Source of the DNA: Fistularia commersonii
Taxonomy: Eukaryota; Chordata; Actinopteri; Syngnathiformes; Fistulariidae
Direction: 5' to 3'
Length of the DNA stretch: 64,000 nt
Assembly: GCA_037954325.1 (NCBI GenBank)
Contig: JBBMNZ010000002.1
Location: forward strand, 11,222,679-11,286,678
Shown here: positions 25,422 to 35,877 of the stretch, in pieces
Layout: every line of letters begins with the position of its first letter
How positions within the stretch are numbered: position 1 is the first letter of the stretch
Program-made: the position numbers and the translations under genes
The notes under the pieces: generated by a model
Seen by the model: only the letters and a program-made list of their open reading frames with translations
What the model was told of the DNA's origin: nothing
Database searches by the model: none

Positions 25422-25463
25422 ATGTGTGTGTGTGTGTGTGGGTGTGTGTGGGTGTGTGTGGGT
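25422..25463. repeat. imperfect (GT)n tract
   Basis: TG dinucleotides with periodic GGG interruptions, next to the hairpin at 25348. Confidence 0.85.
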
Positions 25464-25469
25464 CCTTCT

Positions 25470-26940
25470 GCCTGTCTGCCTGCCTCCCTGCCCATTTGTG
25501 TTCCCACACAAATGTAACTGGCATCAGTCTTTTAGCATTGGCAGAGGCAGCTTCTTATAGAGGTGCTGGGGACGGAATCAATCAACAGATGGTGAGCACT
25601 GCCTCATCAACCCCCACCCCTCCCCTAGAGCCCCCTTCCCCCAGGGCAACAGTAAAATTGAGCTTATGAAATCTGTCACAATCCATTGTGGTAAATGTCT
25701 TGCAGTTCCTGTAAATGCTAATGAAGCTCAAGTGAGGTCCAAAACTGAGCAGGCCAGAGAGAGAAAGACTCCAATTTAGAATTGACATTATGTGACAAAC
25801 TCATCTATCTAGAGGGCAAAGAGTTGGCCTAAATACAGACACTTACAAATGAGGACGTACTTAAAGAATCCATTCAGGTCTGTTATGCCCATATCCTCCA
25901 AGACCCACACTTCAACATGTTCCATCAGACACCTGGATAGAACCTGCCATTGCTGGCAACAACTCTTTTTAGATGGCATCATTGGGACTATTGGCAAACC
26001 CAAGTTAGGGACTGGAAACATTTTGCCACATAAAGGACATTTTAAAAGATCTAAACTCAAATGGAACCAAACTGTAGTAATGTAGCTCTATTTTCTGCAA
26101 ATTTGCCTAACGGATAAGCTTAGTGCTTCATATAAACGCACACTAATTGAACCCTTTGTTTATTATCTGCTCCAATACTTCGGGCCCATTGTAAAACAGA
26201 TGATTATGCCAAGCCTGTAAATTTCCCCCTTAACCAGCTGTCTATTGTAAGCAACATTATCACTCATTGTGAGATTGGATTTCATATTTATCATACTTAT
26301 GTTTGTCATCTTTTTTAACAAATTACTATTATTTTTCAAGGTGTCACATTTGATAAAGAGACTCCAAAACATCTCAGGACTAAAAGGCTGTATCTGCTTA
26401 ACCAGCGCTGGATATCATCTCAGATATGCATTCAGCTAGGTAATTTATTTACACTTTCTAAATATTAGAAATTATTGGGCCAGCATATAATCTCTTACAG
26501 GAGATTTTGTGTAATGTTGAGCACACTCCAACAAAAGTACAGTATACTAAAGTGGCAACAAACTTTCAGCCATATCAGTAAATACTGGAAAATAATTACA
26601 ATAAAGAAAACAGTGTATGGAACTGGTGAGAAAATATGCAATGTCAAATGTTGACACTATGAAAAGCCACTGATTATAAAAAATACCCCCCAAATCACTG
26701 TCAACTACCCCCAAAGTAATCATATCAGAGCTAAATCACAAGGCTGCATTGCTCCATGAATGAGCACAAGTTAAACCAAGCCATTGGGTTAACATTATTC
26801 CTCCACACAAAAGATATATATGGTGCAACCAGAAAAGCCAAATAAGAGAATACCACCATATGCCATACATGGCATGACTCTTGAAAGAATAATTTGAAGG
26901 GCAGAAAAGGATCATAACAGTGACATGCGTTGATTAAGAT
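25470..26940. other. gene-free stretch
   Basis: Open frames at 25809-26085 overlap on both strands and match nothing I recognise. No splice-site-bounded exon or repeat family was identified. Confidence 0.3.
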
Positions 26941-26952
26941 ATATATACACAC

Positions 26953-26962
<10 letters not shown>

Positions 26963-27011
<49 letters not shown>

Positions 27012-27016
27012 TGTGT
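26963..27016. repeat. (GT)n microsatellite with TA/CA flank
   Basis: About 26 GT units with one late interruption, preceded by ATATATACACACATATATAT. The mixed AT/AC-GT block is self-complementary in part. Confidence 0.95.
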
Positions 27017-30000
27017 AATTGAGCTGACAACCTAAAAGCAATGGTAGAAAAACATTATGGCTCTCATCCTATGTTGTCCCCTCTGGTCAGTTTAATTACA
27101 CACTGTTGAAAAGACTGGAAAAGCTCACACGGCGTTGAACCTACTAAAAAATATATATATTTTTGTACAGAAGTATTAGTCTTAATACATTGACGATGCT
27201 GATATGCAGTATAAAGGGCTGTGGTCCCTTTGGCTGGTGTCATTGTACATTTTATATAATAACACCAGCATTGCATACATTCTGACATTCAATTTCAAAT
27301 TTGAATTGAATTTACGGTACGACATCAAATTTCAATCTAGGCTCATTTTAAGTGACACCTGGAGCATCAGCTGGATATGGTAAACACAATAATGGCACAC
27401 AGAAGGCAGCACTAAAGCTATTTCATTGGATTCCTTACAATCTACAAGTAGTAGCAGGTGCCTCCAGCAAATTCAGCTGTCTACCAGTAATACATTATTG
27501 CGTAGCTCATTGCATGCATGGAGGGAGAGGCAGGACTTAAATGCATCCATGTCTCATGAACAGATGTGTGATACTTTTAGGGGGGAAAAAAAACAATAAA
27601 CTAGTCAGAAATGCATTAAAATGCAGATGCCTTAGCCATAGCTTTTTAATGCATGGAGGATTTGAGCGTTTAAGAATTTAAGCATTTAAGTCATTCTCTG
27701 TACCAGGTACAAAAATGTGGATTGGCCAATCTAATCAAAATTCTCGATTATCCCCCACAAGTCATATTGTATGTCCCAATCGAAGTCATAAGGGCAAAGT
27801 AATATTATTTTTTTTAAATGCAGTACTTTTTATTATCAAATGTGCTCTGCAATTTGCAAATGTACTTAGATTAAATATCCAAAACCCTTGTGATTGAGCA
27901 AAACCTATACTTCTCTAATGATGGTCCTGCTCACTCAGGCTGAATGTGAATGAGATTCACAAGGTAGTCAAGAATACCAATTGTAATCCATGAACCATTC
28001 ATTTTTCAAGAAAATGTTTAGGATGAGAAATAAGTTGGGGAAAAAAAATGTGAGCGTGTCTGTGTGTGTGTGTGTACATATGTGCGTGCACGTATGCATG
28101 CACACACATATAGGCTATATTGTATTGCATATGAATGGTATTATGCTCTGCTTCGCAATCATGATGACAGAGGTTGGAAGTAGAAGAAAAAATCTACATC
28201 AACAAATAAATCTAAGCCTCTCATGAGAACAGACAGTTGGGGTCTACATGAAACATAAACTTACATATAGTGAATTCATTAGAATTACTAACTGATAATA
28301 CAGGGAGGCCAGAGTCTTGCAATATCATAAATGTTTAAAGCAGGAAGTTGAGCTGGTAGGTTTTTTTATATCCAAAACCAAAGTTTACATCACTAAAAGT
28401 CTGGCAGATAAAAGCTCTATTAGCCCTTCCTTCTGGGTCCTTGGCTCATTTAGCACTGACTTAAAAGGTAACACAGTTAGTCTGCTTATACCTAGTTTGG
28501 CAGTTCGATACCAAGCTCTTTTCATGGAGTCCTCTATGAAACGATGGCAAGAATGCCCAGTTAATAGGGTGTTATAGAAAACTGCTATCAAGTTCAGAAA
28601 TTCACCATTTCCTCTAATCAATGTTTAGTCCTCCCCAGCTGAATTTTCAGGGTCTGTAGCAACTGGATGCCCCAGAGTTGTCCTATAAATATTGTCTGTC
28701 ATTTGGTGTGGAGGATTCAAAAGCACAATTTCATGTGCTTTTGAATAAAAAAAAAACAGTGATGATAAAAAATCTATAAATTGACTCAAAACAAGAAATC
28801 TCAAGATACTGATGTTGATCTGAAGATAGACACAGACAGCGGTTATATTTACTAATGCATAACATGTTCTCCAACAACAGCACTTTGAAACCAGAAGTGA
28901 TCCAATCTCAAATATTTTTTCCATTCCTTTTTAATCTCCCATTTATTCCATTTCCCATTTACCACTTTTCTAAAGCACATTAAAACTTGTACTTTATACT
29001 TTATTTTTTAACTTATCTGCTCCAGTTGTAAAAAATGTTGCAGGTTTGTTAGTTAGAGAGGCGTTGCCAACAGCAGGTTCCTAGATCCCGAGGTTTCTCA
29101 TCTAAGCATTTCTTGTGTCTTCATTACACTCTGTTGGCATGTCTCATGTATAAATGATGCTTCTAAAAAACACTTTCAATGCAAATTCAATGGAGAAAGC
29201 ATTTAGGTGTTTACACAGTTTGTACAGACAGGAGCTGATTCATTCAACATGGCCTTTCTGACTTTGTGTCAAGTGTTGGGCAGATGCAGGTGTAGACCTC
29301 TAGAAGTCCCATGATATTTATTCTATTTAGGTATAGTTGACAGCTTTTGGATTGCCATGATGGTTTTGATGAAAAGACAAGTCACAAGAACCAGAAATGT
29401 AGGCACGGGAACTTATTTATGTCGGGCAAAACCATGTGTCAAAAAGTCTGTAATCAAATAGCATCTCTCCCAATAAATAGGCAGGGATTTTGTGTTGGCT
29501 TCTATTCTCAGCAGCCTACAACCTCCCTCTGGTCTCTGTGCTCAAATATTCCAGACTTTACTTGCATATGGCTTCACATGAGCATCTTTCAATGTGGCAA
29601 ATGAGCCACCTGCTTAACAAATATTCAATGGCAATGTGCTGGGCTTTTTCCCAAAGATCCCGTGTGACTGTAACTGCTTGGGTTGAGTTGGAGAACCAGC
29701 CTCTGAAAGATAAAGCCTTTGCTTGGGATGTAACAATCTGCTATGCAGCTTTATTTGTAATCAAGAAATGAATTAAATAATTAATGAAGAGCTGTTTTTT
29801 TTAATAAAACATTTCACAAACATAATCGAGACCAAACTTACATCTGATCAGTTTCTCAATGTGATTTAGTCCTTGCAACCTCTGAAAAGAGAAGGTGAAT
29901 CATTACGTGTCTGTGGCTACCTCGCCAGGCAGAGTGATTAAGATTGACTTGGAGTGATTTAAGCCATCAAGAGTTAAGCAATGAGAGAACTGACTAGATC

Positions 30001-32019
30001 ACGTTCAGATCCTGCCAGTGGAGCAGGTAAACAAAGTATCCTGTTATTGGCTGTCAATAAAGGACAGCATTATGGTCAGAGAACCCTGTGGGAAATCAGA
30101 CTAATGGCAAGTAATGGCAAGAGATTTCGGCCTACCAGTGGAAATGTGTATGTGAAGTGTCTGATGGAGCACTCGCCTGAACCTACTCTGCTCCTACAAG
30201 AGCTCATCGTCATGACGAACGTCTTGTAAGAAAACATGGGAAGGAGAAACGGCTTTTACGAAGCTTGGGAAGTTGAATATTGAGAACATTGTTTCTAAAT
30301 GATTTTGGAATTGCTAAATGATTTTGAAATTTAGGACAATTTCCTGTCCTCCTTTAAACTATAGTCTTCCTATTGCTCTAATTTCATCCTCTGTGACTTC
30401 GCTCTTCTCTCTCCCTGCTTGTGACCTTGAAATCAATTTCAGCTTTTTCTCACTGAGACTGGCTTAATTCCTAAAATGTATCAGGAAGCAGATGCCTCCT
30501 TTGCTGAAAGTCATTTTGGCACCAAGGGCTTGATAACATAAGATGTAACATACAGCTGTCATGTTGCTGTCATGTGGCTGTATTTTAATTCCTGTGGATC
30601 ACAAAAGAGCAGAGATGTTAAACCAGAAGCACTGACAGAATAACATTTCATAACTTTACCATAACAAATTTTCTTTGAATGAAATACTAGATATCGAAAG
30701 TAATATGCAAAGGTTTTGCATGGAAATGAAAAAAAAATGGACATCGAAAATAGCTTCTGCCAATGACACAAGTACTTACCATCTTCAAAACTGTGTGCAT
30801 GACAGTGCTGGTAAGTCTTAGTGTGACTTAATTCCTTGAAATAGTTTTTAAATGTCTTTTGCACTTTGTATTGATGCTTAGTTTGAATTTATTTCCTCTG
30901 AAATGCTTTGTTGGAGAACTTTATATTACATTTAATTAATAGGAACAAGAGGTAAATAACTAACATTAAAATGAGTTCCCAAGTATGCTGTGTATAGCTG
31001 TCTATTTAATGTAAAAGTAAGAACAAAAACGCCAAAGTCTTAAATTTTTGTTCAACACAAAATTAGGATGGTATAAAAATTCTTTCAGGTTAATACTTTA
31101 AATATGTATTTATTATTGTTATAGTCATAATATGCATACAACTTTAGCCACAACATTTACAAACCTAAGAATGGAAATCCATTCAGGTCTAGTCCAAGCC
31201 ACAGTTAACACCATAATAAATTGGTGTAACAGCTGCAGTTATTTTATTCTCCCAACATTAGATGATCTTTCACCAAAAATGCTTAGATTTTGGACATTAC
31301 ATTTTTTTTATCAAACAGCTGCAAACAGGTTTTCTTTCCGAAAACTGCATCTTACGCCTCAAAAGACTGAATGTTGTCTAAATATCGTTTGTTAATAATG
31401 TTGTAATGCCTTGTAATTTACCATTTCCTTCTTTTCTTCATAGTTTCCATTATCCATTTTCTCTCAATTGGGATGGTTTCTTCTGCGATAGTGTACTGGA
31501 TTATTTTCTTGGATTAAATATGATGACACAGATGCTAAACTGTAACAGCTGCAAAACCTGTTCATGCAAAAATGTTCAAGTGTCACGGTTTCCATTGTAA
31601 AGTGTAAAGAGGGGCTAACTGAAGCAATTCAGTCACAATTAATTAAAGTCCCTCTGAAATGACGGCTCAGAGCTTCATTTGGTTTCCTAATAACTGTTCC
31701 GTCATTTCATCACATCAAATCTAAGGTTAGGGGGGAGTAGGATGTGAGGGGGAGAGCGAGCGAGATGTGGAAAATGAGTTGAGGTTTATTTCTTAAGTTT
31801 GTGCCAGAAGCACTCTTAGATTACCAATAAATCAATGTTGAATTTTTTTAATTAAAAATCAGTTGATCTATTTTTTAATCACTCAAAGAGTAACCTATAC
31901 CAATATTGAATACTGCACCATACTCAAAACTGAATGAAAATAACATTTTTTAACTTGCCAAGGCATAAGGAAGAAAAAAGGTTCTTTTGCTACAATCCAA
32001 TCAAGACAGCGGTATAATG
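27017..32019. other. gene-free stretch
   Basis: No exon with good splice signals, no RNA gene and no clear repeat family. Short GT/CA tracts occur near 28050-28110. Confidence 0.3.
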
Positions 32020-32108
32020 TACAGTTGTGCTTGAAAGTTTATGAACCCTTTAATACTTTTTGTATTTTTTTATGAATGTGACCTTAAATATCATCTTCTT
32101 TCAAAACA
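32020..32108 (+). mobile_element. Tc1-like transposon, left terminal segment
   Basis: TACAGTTGTGCTTGAAAGTT begins a familiar fish Tc1-like element just after a TA. It continues through ATGAACCCTTT, a TGTGACCTTAAATATCATC block and CAAGTCC, then breaks off into retroviral-like sequence. The matching right end is at 35760-35877 in inverted orientation. Confidence 0.75.
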
Positions 32109-32190
32109 AGTCCCACATTGTTCCAACATTGTTTGAGAGCGGCAGCTCTATGACCAGCTCTAGACCAGCAGCGACAGGATCAAGCTTAGA
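32109..32190 (-). mobile_element. ERV-like pol remnant, RNase H portion downstream of the LTR insertion
   Basis: The minus strand reads SKLDPVAAG, a well-conserved RNase H motif of class I endogenous retroviruses and related elements. It continues the frame type of the RNase H piece at 33549-33690, so the two were one gene before the LTR at 32191-33547 landed between them. Past 32109 the sequence joins the Tc1-like end. Confidence 0.65.
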
Positions 32191-32261
32191 TGTCAGGGTC
32201 TCACACCTGGGTTCAATTCGTAATCGGCGCCAGCTGCAGCAGCGCCGCTAATCAAGATCCC

Positions 32262-32267
32262 TATAAA
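32262..32267 (+). promoter_or_regulatory. LTR TATA box
   Basis: TATAAA inside CCCTATAAAGGG, about 70 nt from the LTR start. Its placement relative to the poly(A) signal supports the plus orientation of the LTR. Confidence 0.6.
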
Positions 32268-32559
32268 GGGCAGCAGCACGCTCTGCCGGGGGCCGGGGGA
32301 TTGTGGTTGCCCAACAACCCTGACCACTGTGGATCCCCACGACCCCTGGCACGGCCGGACCTAGCTGTGGTTCCTGGACTTCCCTTTTGCCATGTTCATC
32401 CCCATGATGCCTGTCACGACTGGACCCTGACCCTGCGAGAGCCCCCTCTGGACCTTCGGACCCTGATCCCGTGGGACCCCCTGGTGGACCACCGCACCCC
32501 GAGTGTAGACCAGGACCCCCCTGGTGGACCATTGGACCCTGACCCTTCCTGCCTTCACC

Positions 32560-33450
32560 CTGCCTGGGGGCCGCCCTTCCTGCCTGCCACCCTTCCTGCC
32601 TGCCACCCTTCCTGCCTGCCACCCTTCCTGCCTGGGGCCCGCCCTTCCTGCCACCCTTCCTGCCTGGGGCCCGCCCTTCCTGCCACCCTTCCTGCCTGGG
32701 GCCCGCCCTTCCTGCCACCCTGCCTGCCTGGGGCCCGCCCTTCCTGCCTGCCTGCCTGCCTGGGGCCCGCCCTTCCTGCCTGCCTGCCTGCCTGCCTGGG
32801 GCCCGCCCTTCCTGCCTGCCTGCCTGCCTGCCTGGGGCCCGCCCTTCCTGCCTGCCTGCCTGCCTGCCTGGGGCCCGCCCTTCCTGCCTGCCTGGGGCCC
32901 GCCCTTCCTGCCTGCCTGCCTGCCTGCCTGCCTGGGGCCCGCCCTTCCTGCCTGCCTGCCTGCCTGGGGCCCGCCCTTCCTGCCTGCCTGCCTGCCTGGG
33001 GCCCCGCCCTTCCTGCCTGCCTGCCTGCCTGGGGCCCCGCCCTTCCTGCCTGCCTGCCTGCCTGGGGCCCCGCCCTTCCTGCCTGCCTGCCTGCCTGCCT
33101 GGGGCCCCGCCCTTCCTGCCTGCCTGCCTGCCTGCCTGGGGCCCCGCCCTGCCTGCCTGCCTGGGGCCCCGCCCTGCCTGCCTGCCTGGGGCCCCGCCCT
33201 GCCTGCCTGCCTGGGGCCCCGCCCTGCCTGCCTGCCTGGGGCCCCGCCCTGCCTGCCTGCCTGGGGCCCCGCCCTGCCTGCCTGCCTGGGGGCCCGCCCT
33301 GCCTGCCTGCCTGCCTGGGGGCCCGCCCTGCCTGCCTGCCTGCCTGCCTGCCTGGGGGCCCGCCCTGCCTGCCTGCCTGCCTGCCTGCCTGGGGGCCCGC
33401 CCTGCCTGCCTGCCTGCCTGCCTGCCTGGGGGCCCGCCCGCCCGCCCTTC
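32560..33450. repeat. GC-rich minisatellite built on CCTG
   Basis: Runs of CCTGCCTGCCTG alternate with GGGGCCCGCCCTT or GGGGCCCCGCCCT spacers, giving units of roughly 20-45 nt. The spacer changes stepwise across the array (GGGCCCGCCCTT, then GGGCCCCGCCCTT, then GGGCCCCGCCC without TT, then GGGGGCCCGCCC), a record of stepwise local expansion. The repeat is open in several frames on both strands, giving 300-430-codon frames that are not genes. Confidence 0.95.
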
Positions 33451-33548
33451 CTGCCACACCCTGTCTACCTAAATAAAGCGCTTCAACCCTGATTTCAGCC
33501 TTGAAGGTATGGTTCCCTACCTGAGTCCGCCCCTGCGGTCCGTGACAG

Positions 33549-34110
33549 AGAAATAAGTGACTGGTCGAGGATTGCCTCCATGGGGCTGGCACAAGATAGA
33601 TGTTATAAATCCAGATTTCTCATCCACAAATTGGGGAAAATGGCAGATCAGACCTAGGAAGGCCCAGAGTTGGGGTCTGAGACAAGGATGTCTTCGAATG
33701 CTTCGTCTGGCTCAGGTGTCCAAATGTTTATCATGTGCGTTTAAAATTTTCCAATGGACCAGTGAAGAAAGGGGCTACTGGCTACAATAAGACGTCATTC
33801 CTGGGAAGCTCATCTATTTTTTTTGTTACAGGTTTTGGCAGCTTCTGTATTGCAGCAACTCATTTGGGAGAGCAAGTTGCCCTTACCCTTGATCACGTGT
33901 CCCAAATCGGTCCCCTGTTTTTATGCAAACTGAAGCTTCTGCTTACTGACCTTGTAGCCATTCTCTGACAAATGTTTAAGTAGTGCTACTGTATCAATCG
34001 GTCATGCCTCCTTCAGAGGGATGCAGATTAATAAATGAACATACTGCACATGGCCAATCCCACATCAAATCCTGTACCCTCAAATTCATAGGACAATATT
34101 GTGACACCAA
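33549..34110 (-). pseudogene. ERV-like pol remnant: reverse transcriptase end and start of RNase H
   Basis: Reading the minus strand from about 34060 down, a degenerate YxDD box (the double Asp is lost) is followed by a palm/thumb stretch containing LLKHLSENGYKVS and LGHVI. Next come a frame-shifted connection with GMTSYC and, at 33549-33690, the RNase H start with FVDEKSGF and RPV. Several stops and frameshifts separate these blocks. The pattern is that of class I endogenous retroviruses or closely related gypsy elements. The 5' part of the reverse transcriptase is missing, because the protease lies only about 100 nt upstream. It ends abruptly at the LTR. Confidence 0.7.
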
Positions 34111-34141
34111 AAATCAATGCTCTACCACCTGACCATCTAAT

Positions 34142-34474
34142 TCACACTTTAGGGGCACTGAACAATTTTCTTATTGGCATTATCAGAAAGCCACTGGATC
34201 CTATCATTACGCATGTCCTGCCATTCGTTTTTGGGTGTTGGGGCAGAGGGTCTGCTCGTAAAACTGAATTAGTAGCCCCGGAATCTACAAGAACCCTTAC
34301 TGGATAATTTGAAACTCTTAATGTTAATTCTGAAAATGTCTTATAGCCGCTTTTACTAAAATACATAGCAAACTCAAGAACGTGTGCTTTAACTGGTTGA
34401 GTAAGTGTAGGGTGTACTAGCCGTGTCTCCGAAAGATGATGGCCCTCGTCCACTCCTCTTCTGGATGATGGCAC
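34142..34474 (-). pseudogene. ERV-like aspartic protease remnant
   Basis: A minus-strand open frame contains VRVLVDSGATNSVL, the active-site loop of a retroviral-type aspartic protease (Asp-Ser-Gly-Ala). It lies between the zinc-knuckle frame and the reverse transcriptase remnant, the usual gag-pro-pol order. No complete gene remains. Confidence 0.7.
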
Positions 34475-34481
34475 TCGTCCG

Positions 34482-35000
34482 TCAGCTCAAGCCTGGAAAG
34501 GCAGGCCTCCCCAATTTCTCTGGACATTCTGCCTGCCAGTGGCCATGCTTCATGCAATAATGGCACGCACTCAGGTCTCCCTTGAAATTACCCCGCCCAT
34601 GTCCTCTCCTCCTCTTTCCCCCTGCCCGGCCAGTGTTGCTAATATGAGGGTGGCCTGCATACATCAAACATGGCAAGTTTCACATCTTCCCGCTTCCTTA
34701 GTCTGGTTTGCTTCTTGTCATCTTCCTTCCTCTGAAGTTGTTCTGCATGCTGCAGTATACTTGACAGTGGACAGGTCTTCCAGGTGACTCATGACTTTCT
34801 CACCATCCGTACCAACTACAGCCTCATTCAGCTCAGGAAATGCTCTTTCAGATGAACTTGTACAGGTCGAGCAGTTCAACGTCCACGGAGTCAGGTCTGG
34901 TTCGGCCACTATGAACATCCAAGGCTGATGTCAGGCGCACTCGAACACACTACATGTTTCTTGTGGCCGTTGCATCATAGAGGTGATAGTAGGCAGATCT
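34482..35000 (-). pseudogene. ERV-like gag remnant with one zinc knuckle
   Basis: The frame at 34482-34676 has a basic, Gly/Arg-rich stretch followed by one C-X2-C-X4-H-X4-C zinc knuckle, typical of a nucleocapsid. Upstream, 34718-34918 is an open frame of gag-like position without a recognisable motif. One knuckle followed directly by protease fits a gamma/epsilon-like layout. Decayed and not expressible as a unit. Confidence 0.65.
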
Positions 35001-35005
35001 AGTCT

Positions 35006-35128
35006 CAGAGGGAATTTTTCCCTCTGAAAAAACGGCTCTGCCAAAATCAATATTGTTCTCACTTTTGAAGTCTGGATGGATCAGCCGTCTGATCCATCCA
35101 GCTTTTCAAGCTTCACAAGCTTGAAAAG
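35006..35128. repeat. cluster of three perfect hairpins
   Basis: Three inverted repeats in a row: 9-bp arms 35006-35014/35018-35026, 13-bp arms 35072-35084/35089-35101 (loop CCGT), and 12-bp arms 35102-35113/35117-35128 (loop CAC). They sit at the junction between the gag-side sequence and the Tc1-like transposase remnant. Confidence 0.9.
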
Positions 35129-35270
35129 GCAACATGAGTTTCGACTCCACAGTCAGACGGACTGTGTACAATGGGGTTGGTTCAAATACATTATTACCCA
35201 CCTAGAACTGGTCAACCAACAAAGATTACTGCAAGGTAGAAACTGTTCTGCATGGAGGAACACCGTTCCA
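35129..35270 (+). pseudogene. Tc1-like transposase remnant, DNA-binding region
   Basis: ACTCCACAGTCAGACGGACT, GTGTACAATGG and CAACCAACAAAGATTACTGC match the N-terminal helix-turn-helix coding part of fish Tc1-like transposases. A later block, CTGTTCTGCATGGAGGAACA (35240-35260), comes from near the transposase C-terminus, so almost the whole catalytic domain is deleted. Confidence 0.7.
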
Positions 35271-35384
35271 ATCCCAGCATCCCTCTACCGATATATTCAC
35301 TGTCCCTCCTTTGTACGTGACCAAATCATCTCAGATGGGCATCTCTAACCTTATCTCCAAAACATCTAATATGTGGTGACCCTC

Positions 35385-35665
35385 TGATGGACTCATTCCA
35401 CTTCACTTTTCTGCATCATGTCACCAACTCCTATCATCAAAGTTTCTACTGTTAGACCCAGACTCTTGCCTTTTCTCCTCTCTCTGCTTTCAGACATGCA
35501 TTCCACCACTCCTTTTTCTACCCACAATAGCCCAATTTCCATTGGCACCTTTTAGGTTACTGGCAACAATGCTAGTCGTCGTTAATCCAGGCCGGGACTG
35601 ATCCGGTATGAAAGTCATAGGTTTGATTCATGCAGTTGTTTTTGACAAGCTTTTCACCATGTACA
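35385..35665 (-). mobile_element. RTE LINE, 5' fragment
   Basis: Read on the minus strand, TACCGGATCAGTCCCGGCC followed by GGATTAACGACGACTAGC and an AGAGAGAGGAGAAAAGGC block match the 5' leader of the LINE at 45880 in this same window. Only about the first 280 nt are present. It lies between the two Tc1-like right-hand segments, so it inserted into that element or replaced part of it. Confidence 0.65.
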
Positions 35666-35759
35666 AGTGAGTGGATGGTCCACTTACGTTTGCCACACCC
35701 AACTGTGTCAATGGATAATATTTCCAATGAACATGACCATATCTAATTAGTTTTTACAT

Positions 35760-35877
35760 TTACAGATTTTCTTTATCTACTTTTAGGATTTGCTTGAAAA
35801 ATCAGCCAATGCTTTGCCACATTTATGCAAAGCTATGAGCAATTCTGAAGGATACACAAACTTTCAAGCGCTATGTA
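35760..35877 (+). mobile_element. Tc1-like transposon, right terminal segment
   Basis: TTCTTTATCTACTTTTAGGA, then a TTATGCAAAGC block and ACACAAACTTTCAAGCGC, are the inverted counterpart of the left end at 32020. The last bases are diverged from the left end. Together they bracket about 3.86 kb of mostly foreign sequence. Confidence 0.75.

Larger units (their letters stand above)
32191..33547 (+). mobile_element. solo LTR of gypsy type with an internal minisatellite
   Basis: Ends are a 5-bp inverted pair, TGTCA and TGACA. TATAAA lies at 32262-32267 and AATAAA at 33472-33477, followed by about 70 nt of R/U5-like sequence (CCTGAGTCCGCCCC). That order (TATA, body, poly(A) signal, terminal CA) is that of fish gypsy-type LTRs. 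About 0.9 kb of C-rich tandem repeat inflates the body. No internal retroelement genes follow in this orientation, so it is a solo LTR. It interrupts an opposite-strand RNase H gene. Flanks TAGA/GAGA are a possible imperfect 4-bp target duplication. Confidence 0.7.

Noticed and set aside
25809..26085. Overlapping frames of about 80 codons on both strands, one starting with a zinc-ribbon-like CPLCGK
   Set aside because: A single Cys pair without a partner pair, and no homology or splice context.
32560..33450. Regular repeat-spacer pattern that might be taken for a CRISPR array
   Set aside because: Eukaryotic context; the spacers are near-identical to each other, as in a minisatellite.
32190..33492. 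Open frames of 322-428 codons on both strands, rich in Pro/Ala/Leu/Cys or Gly/Arg/Gln
   Set aside because: They run through the CCTG minisatellite of the LTR, are open in several frames at once and have the same low-complexity period as the DNA repeat.
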